From Planifilum sp021793745 (GTDB lineage Bacteria > Bacillota > Bacilli > Thermoactinomycetales > DSM-44946): DNA of 64,000 nt. A program made the translations under genes and the position numbers. The notes beneath the pieces were generated by a model, which worked only from the letters and a program-made list of their open reading frames with translations, was not told the DNA's origin and made no database searches. How positions within the stretch are numbered: position 1 is the first letter of the stretch; every line of letters begins with the position of its first letter. Of the stretch, positions 44,288 through 53,939 are shown one piece after another. Location of the stretch: contig CALKAM010000006.1 of assembly GCA_937983105.1 (NCBI GenBank), positions 23,436 through 87,435 of the forward strand, read 5' to 3'.

Positions 44288-45400
44288 ATGAATATCCCCT
44301 TAATGGATCTGAAGGCACAATACCGGTCGATCCGTGATGAGGTGCTGAAAGCCGTGGAAGGGGTGTTGGAGGGCGGCCGGTACATCCTCGGTCCGGAAGT
44401 GAAGGCTCTGGAGGAGGAGGTGGCCGCCCTCTGCGGTGTGGATCACGGTGTCGGTGTCGCCAACGGGACCGATGCCCTGGTGCTGGTGCTGGACGCCCTG
44501 GGGATCGGCCCCGGGGATGAGGTGATCACGACCCCCTTCACCTTTTTCGCCACCGCCGAGTCGATTTCACGGGTGGGAGCCACACCGGTGTTCGTCGATA
44601 TCGATCCCGGCACCTTCAACCTGGACGCATCGGAGCTCCGGAGACGGATCACCCCGCGCACCAAGGCGATTTTGCCGGTTCACATCTTCGGCCAGCCGGC
44701 CGACATGGACGAAGTGATGGAGGTGGCCGAGGAGTCCGGTCTGTGGGTCATCGAGGACGCCTGCCAGGCGATCGGGGCGGAGTACCGGGGGCGGAAAGTG
44801 GGCTCCCTGGGCCATGCCGCCTGTTTCTCCTTTTTTCCCACGAAAAATCTGGGAGGATACGGCGACGGCGGCATGATTGTCACCGATGATGAGTCCCTGG
44901 CCCGTAAGCTGCGAAGCCTCCGGGTGCACGGCCGCACGCCGGAATCGAAATACATCAACGCCGCGATCGGCTATAACAGCCGGTTGGATGAGTTGCAGGC
45001 CGCTGTTCTGCGGGTCAAGCTGCGCCGACTGGAGCAGTGGAACGGGGATCGCCGGCGGAAGGCCCGCCTTTATGACGAATTGCTGCGGGACCTGCCGGTG
45101 CAAACCCCGGTGGAAGCGGCGGACCGCTCCCACATCTACCATCTGTATATCATCCAGACCGAAAAGCGGGATGAGCTGGTCGAGCACCTGAAGCGGCACG
45201 GCATCGCCTCCGGCGTTTATTATCCGATTCCCCTCCACCTGCAGCAGGTCTACCGATCCCTGGGTTACAGGGAAGGCAGTCTGCCCCGGGCGGAGCAGGT
45301 GGCGAAGCGGACCTTGGCACTTCCCCTCTATCCGGAGATTCCGGAGGAGTCGATTCGTCGAGTGGCGGAGACGGTGCACCGCTTTTTTGAGGGGAGCTGA
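44288..45400 (+). CDS. wbpE: DegT/DnrJ aminotransferase, WbpE-like
   Basis: PLP-dependent sugar aminotransferase of 370 residues. The PLP lysine is K186 in FFPTKNLGGYGDGG, preceded by IEDACQAIGAEYRGRKVG. In context it should transaminate the 3-keto product of the WbpB-like enzyme, giving a 3-amino sugar. Typical family N-terminus MNIPLMDLKAQYRSI. The ATG at 44288 lies 29 bases after wbpB. Confidence 0.85.
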   Translation: MNIPLMDLKAQYRSIRDEVLKAVEGVLEGGRYILGPEVKALEEEVAALCGVDHGVGVANGTDALVLVLDALGIGPGDEVITTPFTFFATAESISRVGATPVFVDIDPGTFNLDASELRRRITPRTKAILPVHIFGQPADMDEVMEVAEESGLWVIEDACQAIGAEYRGRKVGSLGHAACFSFFPTKNLGGYGDGGMIVTDDESLARKLRSLRVHGRTPESKYINAAIGYNSRLDELQAAVLRVKLRRLEQWNGDRRRKARLYDELLRDLPVQTPVEAADRSHIYHLYIIQTEKRDELVEHLKRHGIASGVYYPIPLHLQQVYRSLGYREGSLPRAEQVAKRTLALPLYPEIPEESIRRVAETVHRFFEGS

Positions 45401-45474
45401 CGGACGGAAACTTTTCCCGCGGGGTTGCCGTTTGGTAAGGCGAACCGGGTATGGCACAAAAGGGATGAGTCGAC

Positions 45475-46788
45475 ATGAGCACCGAGCAGCTGTTGAGAAA
45501 AATCGAAGAAAAGACAGCGGTGATCGGGGTGATCGGCCTCGGCTATGTGGGACTTCCCCTGGCGGTGGAGAAGGCCAAGGCAGGATACCCGGTCATCGGA
45601 TTCGACATCCAGCAGAAGCGGGTCGACATGGTGAATCAGGGGATCAACTATATCGGGGATGTGGTGGATGAAGACCTGGAGGAGCTGGTGCAGCGGGGAC
45701 AGCTGCGGGCCACCAGCGATTACTCCCACATCCGGGACGTGGATGCCGTCGCCATCTGCGTCCCCACCCCGTTGGACAAATACCAGCAGCCCAACATCTC
45801 CTACGTCAAAGGATCGGCCCGGGAGATCGCCAAGTACCTCCACCCGGGCATGCTGGTGGTTCTCGAAAGCACGACCTACCCGGGGACAACCGAGGAGGTG
45901 GTCCGGCCGATCCTGGAGGAGACCGGTCTCGAGGTGGGGCGGGATATCCATCTCGCCTATTCCCCGGAGCGGGTGGATCCCGGCAACAAGGTGTACAACA
46001 CGAAGAACACGCCCAAGGTGGTGGGGGGTGTCACTCCGGCCTGCACCCGGGTGGCGGCCATGCTGTACCGGCAGGTGCTGGAGGGGGAAGTCTTCGAGGT
46101 TTCCAGCCCATCCGTTGCGGAGATGGAGAAAATCTTCGAGAACACCTTCCGCAATATCAACATCGCCCTGGCGAATGAGATGGCCATCCTGTGTCACAAG
46201 ATGGGGATCGATATCTGGGAAGTGATCGAAGCGGCCAAGACCAAACCCTACGGGTTCATGGCCTTTTATCCCGGCCCGGGGCTGGGCGGCCACTGCATTC
46301 CCATCGACCCCTTCTATCTTACCTGGAAGGCGCGGGAATACAATTATCACACCCGCCTGATCGAGCTGGCCGGCGAGATCAACAATTATATGCCGGAGTT
46401 CGTCGTTGAACGTTTGATGAAAATCCTGAACCGCCATCAAAAGGCGCTGAAGGGGTCCCGGGTGCTGCTCCTCGGCGTCGCCTATAAAAGGGATATCGAT
46501 GATTTGCGGGAATCGCCGGTGCTGGAGATCATCCAGCTCCTCGAAGATTACGGAGCACGCGTCCAGGTTTCCGATCCCCACATCCCCACCTTTCGCATCG
46601 GGGATCGGGAGTACCGAAGTGTTCCGCTCACTCCGGACCTGCTCGAAGAGGCGGATGCGGTAGTGATCACCACCGACCACAGCGCGTTCGATTATCGGAT
46701 GATCGCCGACTGCGCCCGGGTGATCTTCGACACGCGCAATGCGATGAAGGGGATCACCGACATTCGCGGCGATTATGAAAAGCTGTGA
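45475..46788 (+). CDS. wbpA: UDP-N-acetylglucosamine 6-dehydrogenase, WbpA-like
   Basis: Two-step NAD-dependent UDP-sugar 6-dehydrogenase of 437 residues that makes a uronic acid. Rossmann motif GLGYVGLPLAVEKAKAG near the N-terminus; catalytic cysteine C274 in GPGLGGHCIPIDP; TYPGTTEEVV and GVAYKRDIDDLRESP are family marks. The context suggests UDP-GlcNAc as substrate, the first step of the wbp route. It overlaps the acetyltransferase gene. UDP-glucose or UDP-ManNAc specificity cannot be excluded from sequence alone. Confidence 0.87.
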   Translation: MSTEQLLRKIEEKTAVIGVIGLGYVGLPLAVEKAKAGYPVIGFDIQQKRVDMVNQGINYIGDVVDEDLEELVQRGQLRATSDYSHIRDVDAVAICVPTPLDKYQQPNISYVKGSAREIAKYLHPGMLVVLESTTYPGTTEEVVRPILEETGLEVGRDIHLAYSPERVDPGNKVYNTKNTPKVVGGVTPACTRVAAMLYRQVLEGEVFEVSSPSVAEMEKIFENTFRNINIALANEMAILCHKMGIDIWEVIEAAKTKPYGFMAFYPGPGLGGHCIPIDPFYLTWKAREYNYHTRLIELAGEINNYMPEFVVERLMKILNRHQKALKGSRVLLLGVAYKRDIDDLRESPVLEIIQLLEDYGARVQVSDPHIPTFRIGDREYRSVPLTPDLLEEADAVVITTDHSAFDYRMIADCARVIFDTRNAMKGITDIRGDYEKL

Positions 46789-46799
46789 GGATGGTCTCT

Positions 46800-47543
46800 A
46801 TGAATCGGATACACGATTCCGTACAGATGGGTGAAAACGTGCAGGTAGGATCCTTTGCCGTCGTCGAAGAGGGGGTGGTGCTCGGTTCCGATGTGAGGAT
46901 CGGTCCCCATGTGGTGATCCATGCGGGAACGGTGGTCGGCTCCGGCGTCACCGTCAACGCCGGAGCCGTGCTGGGGCGTTGGCCGAGGCCGGCCAAAACC
47001 AGTACCGTCAAAGTGGATCCCGATTTACCTCCCCTTCGGATCGGGGACGGAGCGACGATCGGAGCCGGTGCGGTGCTCTACCGGGGCAGCCGGATCGGGC
47101 GAAATGTCATGATCGGCGATACGGCCACGGTCCGGGAGCAATGCGACATCGAGGAGGACGTCGTCATCGGACGGGGCGTGGCCCTGGAAAACCAGGTGGT
47201 CATCGGGCGTCGGACCAAGATCCAAACCAACGCCTATATCACCGCCTATACGGTTCTGGAGGATCACGTCTTCATCGCTCCGGGGGTGACCACCACCAAT
47301 GATCATTTTATGGGCCGAACCGAGGAGCGCTTCAAATACATCTCGGGTCCGAGGGTGAAGCGGGGGGCCCGCGTCGGGGGAGGGGCGGTCCTCCTCCCGG
47401 GAGTGGTGGTGGCAGAAGAGAGTTTCATCGCCGCCGGTGCGGTGGTGACCCGGGACACAAAGCCCGGCATGGTGTACGTGGGCGTTCCGGCCCGCCCGCT
47501 GCGCAAAGTGCCGGATGAGGAGAAACTGGAGCATCAAGAATAG
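46800..47543 (+). CDS. wbpD: Hexapeptide-repeat N-acetyltransferase, WbpD-like
   Basis: Left-handed beta-helix acyltransferase of 247 residues with many [LIV]G-x4 repeats (for example VGSFAVVEEGVVLGSDVRIG). TTNDHFMGR and PGMVYVGVPARPLRKV match the WbpD/WlbB branch, which acetylates the 3-amino group. ATG 46800 follows GAGGATGG; the GTG at 46785 overlaps the wbpA stop and is an alternative start. It completes the wbpA-B-E-D set. Confidence 0.82.
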   Translation: MNRIHDSVQMGENVQVGSFAVVEEGVVLGSDVRIGPHVVIHAGTVVGSGVTVNAGAVLGRWPRPAKTSTVKVDPDLPPLRIGDGATIGAGAVLYRGSRIGRNVMIGDTATVREQCDIEEDVVIGRGVALENQVVIGRRTKIQTNAYITAYTVLEDHVFIAPGVTTTNDHFMGRTEERFKYISGPRVKRGARVGGGAVLLPGVVVAEESFIAAGAVVTRDTKPGMVYVGVPARPLRKVPDEEKLEHQE

Positions 47544-47558
47544 AAAGAAAGGTTCAGG

Positions 47559-49031
47559 GTGCGGGATATGCTGGCAAAATTGAAACAGCTGTTTTCCGAT
47601 TCTGCCGCCTTCGCCATCGCCCAGATGGGCAACAAGCTGGTGGCGTTTCTGTTGATACCGGTCTACACGCGCTATCTGGATCCCGGCCAATATGCCGATT
47701 GGGGTTTGACCAACACGATCACGATGATCGTCTCCTACCTGTCCATTTTGGGGACGGATGCCGCCCTCGCCTTTTATTATTTTGACGCCAAGGAGAAGCA
47801 GGAGCGGCGGGCCTTTTTCACGGCGGCCACACTGTTTTCGGCGGGGATCTGTACCCTCTTTCTCATCGCGGCGCTGGGATTGGGTGCTCCCCTTGCGCAG
47901 ATTTTGTACGGCCGCGAGATGGGCTACGAATACCTTCTGACACTGGCCATGTTGGCGACGGTGGCGGCGATCATCATCCAGATGAACCTGGCCTATGCCC
48001 GTTACAGCCGGAAGGTGTGGACCTTCAATGTGATGAGCATGAGCTACGTCATCGGATCGGCCCTGTTGAACGTGTTCTTTTTGAAATATACCGATTGGGG
48101 AGTCAACGGCATCTTCGTCGGGCAAGTGCTGGGGGGAGCCGTCGTCGCCCTCATCCTGGTTTGGATGTTCCGCAAGGAGTTCACCCGCCAGGTGCGGTGG
48201 GTCCATCTGAAACACCTGCTCCGCTATGGCGCACCGCTGTTGCCGACGCTCCTCGCCTTCTGGGTGATGAACATGTTGAACCGGCCGATGATCATTTATT
48301 TCGTCTCCCGGGAGGAGGCGGGGCTGTTTGAAACGGCGTTTCGCTTTGCCAGTGTCATCGCTCTGGTGACCGCCGCCTTTCAGCTCGCCTGGCGCCCCTT
48401 TGCCATGTCGATCAAAGAGCGGTCGGACGCGCCGGCAATCTACAGCCTGGTGGGGAGAGCTTTTATCGTCGTCGCCGCCCTGGCGATCATGTTTCTCAGC
48501 TTTGTGATCCAACCCTTGATGGAACTGGCCACCGGCCAGCCGGAGTTCGCCCAGGCCTATCCCTATGTGTGGATGCTCTCCCTGGCCACGGTGCTCAACA
48601 CCTTCCACCTGATCGTCGGTGTCGGTCTGCTGATCCGCAAGCAGACCCAAGTGATCTCCAAGATCTTTATCATGGCGGCGGTCCTCTATGTGCTGGGCAA
48701 TTTGGTGGCCATCCCCCTCTTCCATAACTGGGGGGCGGGAGCGATGGCGATGCTCGCTTACCTGTTCATCGTGATCGTCATCCATCGACGCTCCCGATCT
48801 GCGTATCCGATCAATTTCCGCATGGGATCCATCTTGGCCTTCTTGGTCGTCTATTTGGCTGTGATGGCGGGAATAACTTGGATCCAGGTGAATGACTGGT
48901 CGAACAAGTGGCTCTACTACTCCCTCGGCCTGGCGGTTGTGACGGTCGCGGTCTTTGTGACCGGCATTTTCCGGTTCCAAACCTTCTTCGGAACGCTTCA
49001 ACGCTTGCCGGGGCTGTTGAAAGGGAGGTGA
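47559..49031 (+). CDS. Polysaccharide flippase (Wzx-like)
   Basis: Membrane protein of 490 residues with about 14 helices of the MATE/Wzx/MVF superfamily. The N-terminus FAIAQMGNKLVAFLLIPVYT and the internal RYGAPLLPTLLAFWVMNMLN are typical of oligosaccharide flippases. It should move the lipid-linked repeat unit across the membrane. A GTG at 47559 with AAAGG upstream is preferred; ATG 47568 is possible. Confidence 0.85.
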   Translation: MRDMLAKLKQLFSDSAAFAIAQMGNKLVAFLLIPVYTRYLDPGQYADWGLTNTITMIVSYLSILGTDAALAFYYFDAKEKQERRAFFTAATLFSAGICTLFLIAALGLGAPLAQILYGREMGYEYLLTLAMLATVAAIIIQMNLAYARYSRKVWTFNVMSMSYVIGSALLNVFFLKYTDWGVNGIFVGQVLGGAVVALILVWMFRKEFTRQVRWVHLKHLLRYGAPLLPTLLAFWVMNMLNRPMIIYFVSREEAGLFETAFRFASVIALVTAAFQLAWRPFAMSIKERSDAPAIYSLVGRAFIVVAALAIMFLSFVIQPLMELATGQPEFAQAYPYVWMLSLATVLNTFHLIVGVGLLIRKQTQVISKIFIMAAVLYVLGNLVAIPLFHNWGAGAMAMLAYLFIVIVIHRRSRSAYPINFRMGSILAFLVVYLAVMAGITWIQVNDWSNKWLYYSLGLAVVTVAVFVTGIFRFQTFFGTLQRLPGLLKGR

Positions 49032-49037
49032 AAACCG

Positions 49038-50459
49038 ATGGGTTTGTACCCCTATTCCGACAAAGGGCGGCTCCAGACCCTGTTCATGATCATGGTGGCT
49101 TTTGCCCTGTTGGGCCCCACGTTGGGGATTCCGCTGACGCCCAACTTTAAACTGACGTTGTTCCGGGTGACCTTTTTTGTGCTGTTGGCCCTCCTCGTGT
49201 TTCAATGGCGGGTTTATCGAAACAGCTTAGAAATCGCCCATATGGACCGAATTCGCTCTCATCTGGGCTTTTTCGGCTTTTGGCTGGTCTACAGCGCCTT
49301 CTCCCTGACCTGGGCTGCGGATCTCGGCATGGGGATCCGCTATACGGTTTTTCTCTTCATGATGGTCACCCTCTGTCTGGCCTTTCCCTTTTTCATCCGC
49401 TCGGAAGGGGCGTGGTGGAGAACTTCCAAGGCGGTATTTTGGACTTTCTTCGTGATTGTCGCCTACGGGGTTTTTGAATCGGTCACCCATATCCACCTGC
49501 CCTCCTCCCGTTATTGGGGGCAGGACTTTCCCTCGGTCACCTCCTTTTTCACCAACCAAAACGATCTGGCGACCGCCGTCAGCCTGCTGCTTCCTTACCT
49601 GGCGCTCTACCTGTACATGGTGCGGGGCAGCCTGTGGCGGAAGGGGTGGGTCTATCTAACCATCGTCTTCGCACTGTACTGCCTGTTGGTGACGGGATCC
49701 CGGGGGAACACCTTTTTCGCGCTGCCCTTGATGGTCATCGTCTGGATGATCACCCTTCCCTTCACCACGCCCCGGGAGGAGCTTTGGAACTGGCGGAACT
49801 GGCTGAAGGGCGCCGGAGTGATCATCTCCATTGCGCTCATCGTCGGTTGCATGTACATGTTCCTGTTTGACGGCGCCACGCGCGATAAACTGGCTACCGC
49901 GACCGGTATTCTCCTGGACATCCAGGGGACCACCTGGAATGTGGATGAATTGGAGGGAGAGCTGGAGGCCGGGGCCGGTACCCGGGGCATGAGCATCGTG
50001 ATCCGCTGGTACCTGCTGCTGTACGGTTTGCGCTTTCTGAAGGAGAGCCACTTCATGGGAGTGGGAGCCGGCAATGTGGAAGCCCACATGGAGGCATACC
50101 GACACCAGTTGGAAAACATCGTTAACATTCACAACTGGTGGGCGGAGATCCTGGTCAACTTCGGCGTGATCGTCTTCGGCCTGTATGTGGTCTTTTACGG
50201 ACTTCTCCTGTGGCGCCTGTGGAAGCTGGCGCGGCTGAAAAGTTCCCCCCGGGTCAGCCCCTTGGTCCGGTGGGGAGCCCTTTCCAGCATGTTGTCCCTG
50301 ATCGGCTACCTGTTTGGAGGGATGGTTCCCAGCACGGCCATTCATTTTACCCCGATGTGGATTGTGTACGGGATCGCCTTGGCGATCGTGGTGGTGGGTG
50401 AGCGTCAGGCGCGTCAGAAAGGAACCGCTGATGGCCCGATAAGGTCTCCCGATGCCTGA
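49038..50459 (+). CDS. O-antigen ligase/polymerase family protein (Wzy-like)
   Basis: Membrane protein of 473 residues with about 11 helices and one large outer loop (roughly residues 285-355). The loop ends HQLENIVNIHNWWAEILVNFG, close to the signature of the O-antigen ligase/polymerase (Wzy_C) family. It should polymerise repeat units on the outer face. GGGAGGTG precedes ATG 49038, 6 bases after the flippase stop. Confidence 0.85.
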   Translation: MGLYPYSDKGRLQTLFMIMVAFALLGPTLGIPLTPNFKLTLFRVTFFVLLALLVFQWRVYRNSLEIAHMDRIRSHLGFFGFWLVYSAFSLTWAADLGMGIRYTVFLFMMVTLCLAFPFFIRSEGAWWRTSKAVFWTFFVIVAYGVFESVTHIHLPSSRYWGQDFPSVTSFFTNQNDLATAVSLLLPYLALYLYMVRGSLWRKGWVYLTIVFALYCLLVTGSRGNTFFALPLMVIVWMITLPFTTPREELWNWRNWLKGAGVIISIALIVGCMYMFLFDGATRDKLATATGILLDIQGTTWNVDELEGELEAGAGTRGMSIVIRWYLLLYGLRFLKESHFMGVGAGNVEAHMEAYRHQLENIVNIHNWWAEILVNFGVIVFGLYVVFYGLLLWRLWKLARLKSSPRVSPLVRWGALSSMLSLIGYLFGGMVPSTAIHFTPMWIVYGIALAIVVVGERQARQKGTADGPIRSPDA

Positions 50460-50488
50460 GGAGGGGGCCCCTGAAAGGGGAGTGAAGG

Positions 50489-52882
50489 ATGGTCCGAAAA
50501 GTGATGATATTGAGTTCCGTTCATCGGTATGACGATTCCCGGATCTTTCACAAACAGGCCGTTTCATTGGCCCGGGCGGGGTTTCGGGTGGAGCTTCACG
50601 CTGTCGCCGATTTCGATGAACGGATGGAAAACGGCGTTCGCATTGTCGGCCTTCCTTCCCACCGGAGTCGTCTGCGGCGGCTTTGGGCCGGGTGGCGATT
50701 ATTTCGGCGTGCGCTCCGGTCGAAGGCGGATGTGTACCATTTTCACGATCCGGAACTGCTCCCCTGGGGGTTGCTGCTCCAATGGATAACCCGGCGGCCG
50801 GTGGTGTATGATGTCCACGAGGATTTGCCGAAGCAGGTCTATACGAAGCCCTGGATTCCGCCCCGGCTGCGCGGGGCTGTTTCCCGGGTCGTTCACTTTG
50901 TCGAAAAGGGGATGGCCCGCCGCCTTTCCGCCGTCATCACCGCCACGGAGTCGATCGGCGAACAGTTTTCCCGCGTGCGGAAAAGGGTTGTGATCAAGAA
51001 TTACCCCCTTCCGATGCCCGAAGTCGACGGGACGGAGCGGGAAGGCAGCAACCGGATTCTGTATGTCGGGGGAATCTCCTATCTGCGGGGGTACCGGGAG
51101 ATGATCGCCATGATGGATCACATCCCCCCGGAGTTGGGAGCCGAGCTGCACCTCATCGGACCGCTGCAATACATCGATGAGGAGGATCGGGATCCCGAGC
51201 GACTCAAGGAAAAGGGGATTCACCTTCACGGGGTCGTCCCCTTTCGGGAGATTCCCGAATGGCTAGCCAAGGGAAAGGTGGGTCTGGTCTGCCTTCATCC
51301 CGTGGACAACTACCGGGAGGCGCTCCCGATCAAGATGTTTGAGTACATGGCGGCGGGCCTTCCGGTGGTTGCCACCGATTTTCCCTTGTGGCGAAGGATT
51401 TTGGAGGAGAGCGGCTGCGGCGTGACCGTCGATCCCCTCAATCCCGCGGACATGGCGGAGAAAGTCACCGCTTTGCTCAAGGATGACCCGATGCGACAGC
51501 GCATGGGGAAAAACGGTCGGCGGGCTTTTTTGGAGAAGTACAATTGGCGGGCGGAGGAAACCAAGCTGCTGGATCTTTATCGGGAATTGACCGAGGAACG
51601 GGGGAATTCCATGGAACGAAAACCCTTCAAGATCTGGATTGCCAACCATTATGCCGTCCCGCCCAACATTGAAGGGATCACCCGTCACTTCGAACTGGCC
51701 CGGGAGTGGGTGACGAAGGAACATGCGGAGGTGACCCTGTGGCTGTCCCGGTTTCTTCACCCGCGGCGATCCTTTATCACCGAAGATGAAATGCGGCAGA
51801 TCGAAAGGGTTCCGGGACTGGATCTGAATTGGCTGTGGTCATTTCCCCACCGGCGCAACGACATTTGGCGCATCATCAACATGATCAGCTTTTCCGCACT
51901 GTTTTTCTTGGCGGGCCTGTTCCGGAAGAAGCCCGATGTGTTGGTGGCCTCTTCCCCCCACCTGCTCACGGCCTTGGCCGGCTGGCTGCTTGCCCGTCTG
52001 AAGGGATGTTCCTTCGTGCTGGAGGTCCGCGATCTTTGGCCGGACTCCCTTCTGCACATGGGGAGGTTGAACAATTCGGTCGTGATCCGACTGCTCCGCT
52101 GGTTGGAATCCTTTCTGTACAACCACTCCGACCGAATTGTCGTGCTGACCGAATACCAGCGGAAATTTATCACCGCCAAGGGCATCGATCCCGACCGCAT
52201 CACGCTGATTCCCAACGGGGTGATGGTCGGCTCCTGGAAGCCGGATCCGGCAAAGCGCAAGGAGATCCGCCGGCAGTGGGGGATTACGGAGGAGCAGTTT
52301 GTCGCCATCTACACCGGCGCCCACGGACCGGCCAATGCCCTGGAGGTGGTCGTAAAGGCCGGAGTGCACCTGGAGTCGGGCATCTCGATCGTCCTGATGG
52401 GGGATGGACCGGAGAAGGAGAAACTGATCCGGTTGAAGGAGGAGCTGGGGCTGGACCATGTGCATCTCATGCCTCCGGTTCCGAAACAGGAGGTGTACGA
52501 TTACATCTACGCCGCCGACTGCAGCATCATCAGCCTCGCGGATAATGAGATCTTCCGCGGAGCCCGATCCAACAAGCTTTACGATTACATGTTTGTGGGC
52601 CTTCCGATCGTGACCACCGTGGACGGGGAACTCCGGGAAATCATCGAGGAAAACGGCGTCGGGCTGTTTGCCGGAGCGGAGAATCCGGAGGGATTGGCCC
52701 GGGCCATCGCCCGGATCCGACAAATGGCGCCGGAGGAGCGGGCGCGGATTGCCCAGCGGGGGATGGATTACATCCAACGGGAAGGAAACCGGAAGGTGTT
52801 GGCGCATCGGTATTTCCGCCTCTTGAAACAGTTGTGGGATCGGGAGCGGTTTGTCGACTCGTCGATCCCGGAACGGCGTTGA
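50489..52882 (+). CDS. Double-domain glycosyltransferase (GT4-GT4 fusion)
   Basis: Single frame of 797 residues that holds two complete GT-B glycosyltransferases. Domain 1 (about 1-370) contains HFHDPELLPWG, VVYDVHEDLPKQVY and LPIKMFEYMAAGLPVVATDFP. Domain 2 (about 375-790) contains VLEVRDLWPDSL, IPNGVMVGSW and SNKLYDYMFVGLPIVTTVDG. An internal ATG at 51611 (residue 375), preceded by GGGGGAATTCC, begins the second domain, so separate translation is possible and the fusion may be recent. Each half probably adds one sugar to the repeat unit. Confidence 0.88.
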   Translation: MVRKVMILSSVHRYDDSRIFHKQAVSLARAGFRVELHAVADFDERMENGVRIVGLPSHRSRLRRLWAGWRLFRRALRSKADVYHFHDPELLPWGLLLQWITRRPVVYDVHEDLPKQVYTKPWIPPRLRGAVSRVVHFVEKGMARRLSAVITATESIGEQFSRVRKRVVIKNYPLPMPEVDGTEREGSNRILYVGGISYLRGYREMIAMMDHIPPELGAELHLIGPLQYIDEEDRDPERLKEKGIHLHGVVPFREIPEWLAKGKVGLVCLHPVDNYREALPIKMFEYMAAGLPVVATDFPLWRRILEESGCGVTVDPLNPADMAEKVTALLKDDPMRQRMGKNGRRAFLEKYNWRAEETKLLDLYRELTEERGNSMERKPFKIWIANHYAVPPNIEGITRHFELAREWVTKEHAEVTLWLSRFLHPRRSFITEDEMRQIERVPGLDLNWLWSFPHRRNDIWRIINMISFSALFFLAGLFRKKPDVLVASSPHLLTALAGWLLARLKGCSFVLEVRDLWPDSLLHMGRLNNSVVIRLLRWLESFLYNHSDRIVVLTEYQRKFITAKGIDPDRITLIPNGVMVGSWKPDPAKRKEIRRQWGITEEQFVAIYTGAHGPANALEVVVKAGVHLESGISIVLMGDGPEKEKLIRLKEELGLDHVHLMPPVPKQEVYDYIYAADCSIISLADNEIFRGARSNKLYDYMFVGLPIVTTVDGELREIIEENGVGLFAGAENPEGLARAIARIRQMAPEERARIAQRGMDYIQREGNRKVLAHRYFRLLKQLWDRERFVDSSIPERR

Positions 52883-53009
52883 GACGGTGGAGAAGGTCGC
52901 TTTTGGACCCTGAGGACGGGGGTTTGAGAAGGATTTCCGTGTTCAGATGGCACCTCTTGCAGGCTTCGTGAAATCAGATGGCATCGGTTCGATACAGGGA
53001 GGATTTGCG

Positions 53010-53939
53010 ATGAAGGTAATGGTAACGGGCGGCGCCGGTTTCATCGGTTCTCACATCGTGAACCGCTTGATCGCCCTCGGACATGACGTGGTCATTCTGG
53101 ACAATCTCAGCACGGGAAAAAAGGCCTTCATCCACCCGGAGGCGTCTTTTTACCAGATGGATATTCGGGATCGGCGGCTCGGGGAAATCGTGAAGGTGGA
53201 GCGGCCGGATACCGTGATTCACCAGGCGGCGCAGAGTGAGGTGCCGACTTCCGTAAAGGATCCCTTATTCGATGCCGAGACGAACATTCTGGGGACTTTA
53301 CGGTTGCTGGAGGCCTGTCGGCAATCGGGGGTGCAAAAGATCGTATACGCCTCCTCGGCGGCGGTTTACGGGGAACCGGCCTACCTTCCCATCGATGAGG
53401 AGCATCCGGTGGAACCCCTCTCCAATTACGGAATTTCCAAGTACACGCCGGAATCCTATCTGAAAATGTACAACCAATTGTACGGGCTGGATTACACGAT
53501 TCTTCGCTATGCCAATGTGTATGGCATCCGCCAGGAACCGAGGGGAGAGGGAGGGGTGATCGCCATCTTCCTCGATCGGTTGCTTCGGGGGGAGGCGTTG
53601 ACGATCTTCGGCGACGGAAAACAAACCCGGGACTTTGTCTATGTGGGGGATATCGCCGATGCCAACATCCGTGCCCTGTACCGGGGCAACGGCATGACCT
53701 TCAACCTGGGGACGGGAGTGCCCACGTCCCTGGAAAAACTGGTTCAGATCCTGGGGGAAGTGACGGAAAAAACGATCCGGGTCAAATATGAACCGGAACG
53801 GCCGGGTGACATCAAGCATAGCCACTTTGACAACCGCCAGGCGGAAAAATGGTTGAATTGGACTCCCCGCATCGATCTGAAGACCGGGCTTCGGATGACT
53901 TACGAATACTACCTGGAAGCCGCCCAGCGCCTATCTTGA
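53010..53939 (+). CDS. NAD-dependent sugar-nucleotide epimerase (GalE-like)
   Basis: Extended short-chain dehydrogenase of 309 residues, probably a UDP-glucose or UDP-GlcNAc 4-epimerase. The NAD loop TGGAGFIGSHIV, the active-site SSAAVYG and YGISK (Tyr-x3-Lys), and RDFVYVGDIADAN are intact. GGGAGGA precedes ATG 53010. Last gene of the long plus-strand cluster that starts with wbpB. Confidence 0.85.
   Translation: MKVMVTGGAGFIGSHIVNRLIALGHDVVILDNLSTGKKAFIHPEASFYQMDIRDRRLGEIVKVERPDTVIHQAAQSEVPTSVKDPLFDAETNILGTLRLLEACRQSGVQKIVYASSAAVYGEPAYLPIDEEHPVEPLSNYGISKYTPESYLKMYNQLYGLDYTILRYANVYGIRQEPRGEGGVIAIFLDRLLRGEALTIFGDGKQTRDFVYVGDIADANIRALYRGNGMTFNLGTGVPTSLEKLVQILGEVTEKTIRVKYEPERPGDIKHSHFDNRQAEKWLNWTPRIDLKTGLRMTYEYYLEAAQRLS

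Noticed and set aside
47025..49205. A 726-codon minus-strand frame opposite wbpD and the flippase gene
   Set aside because: Antisense to family-supported genes and of low-complexity shadow composition.
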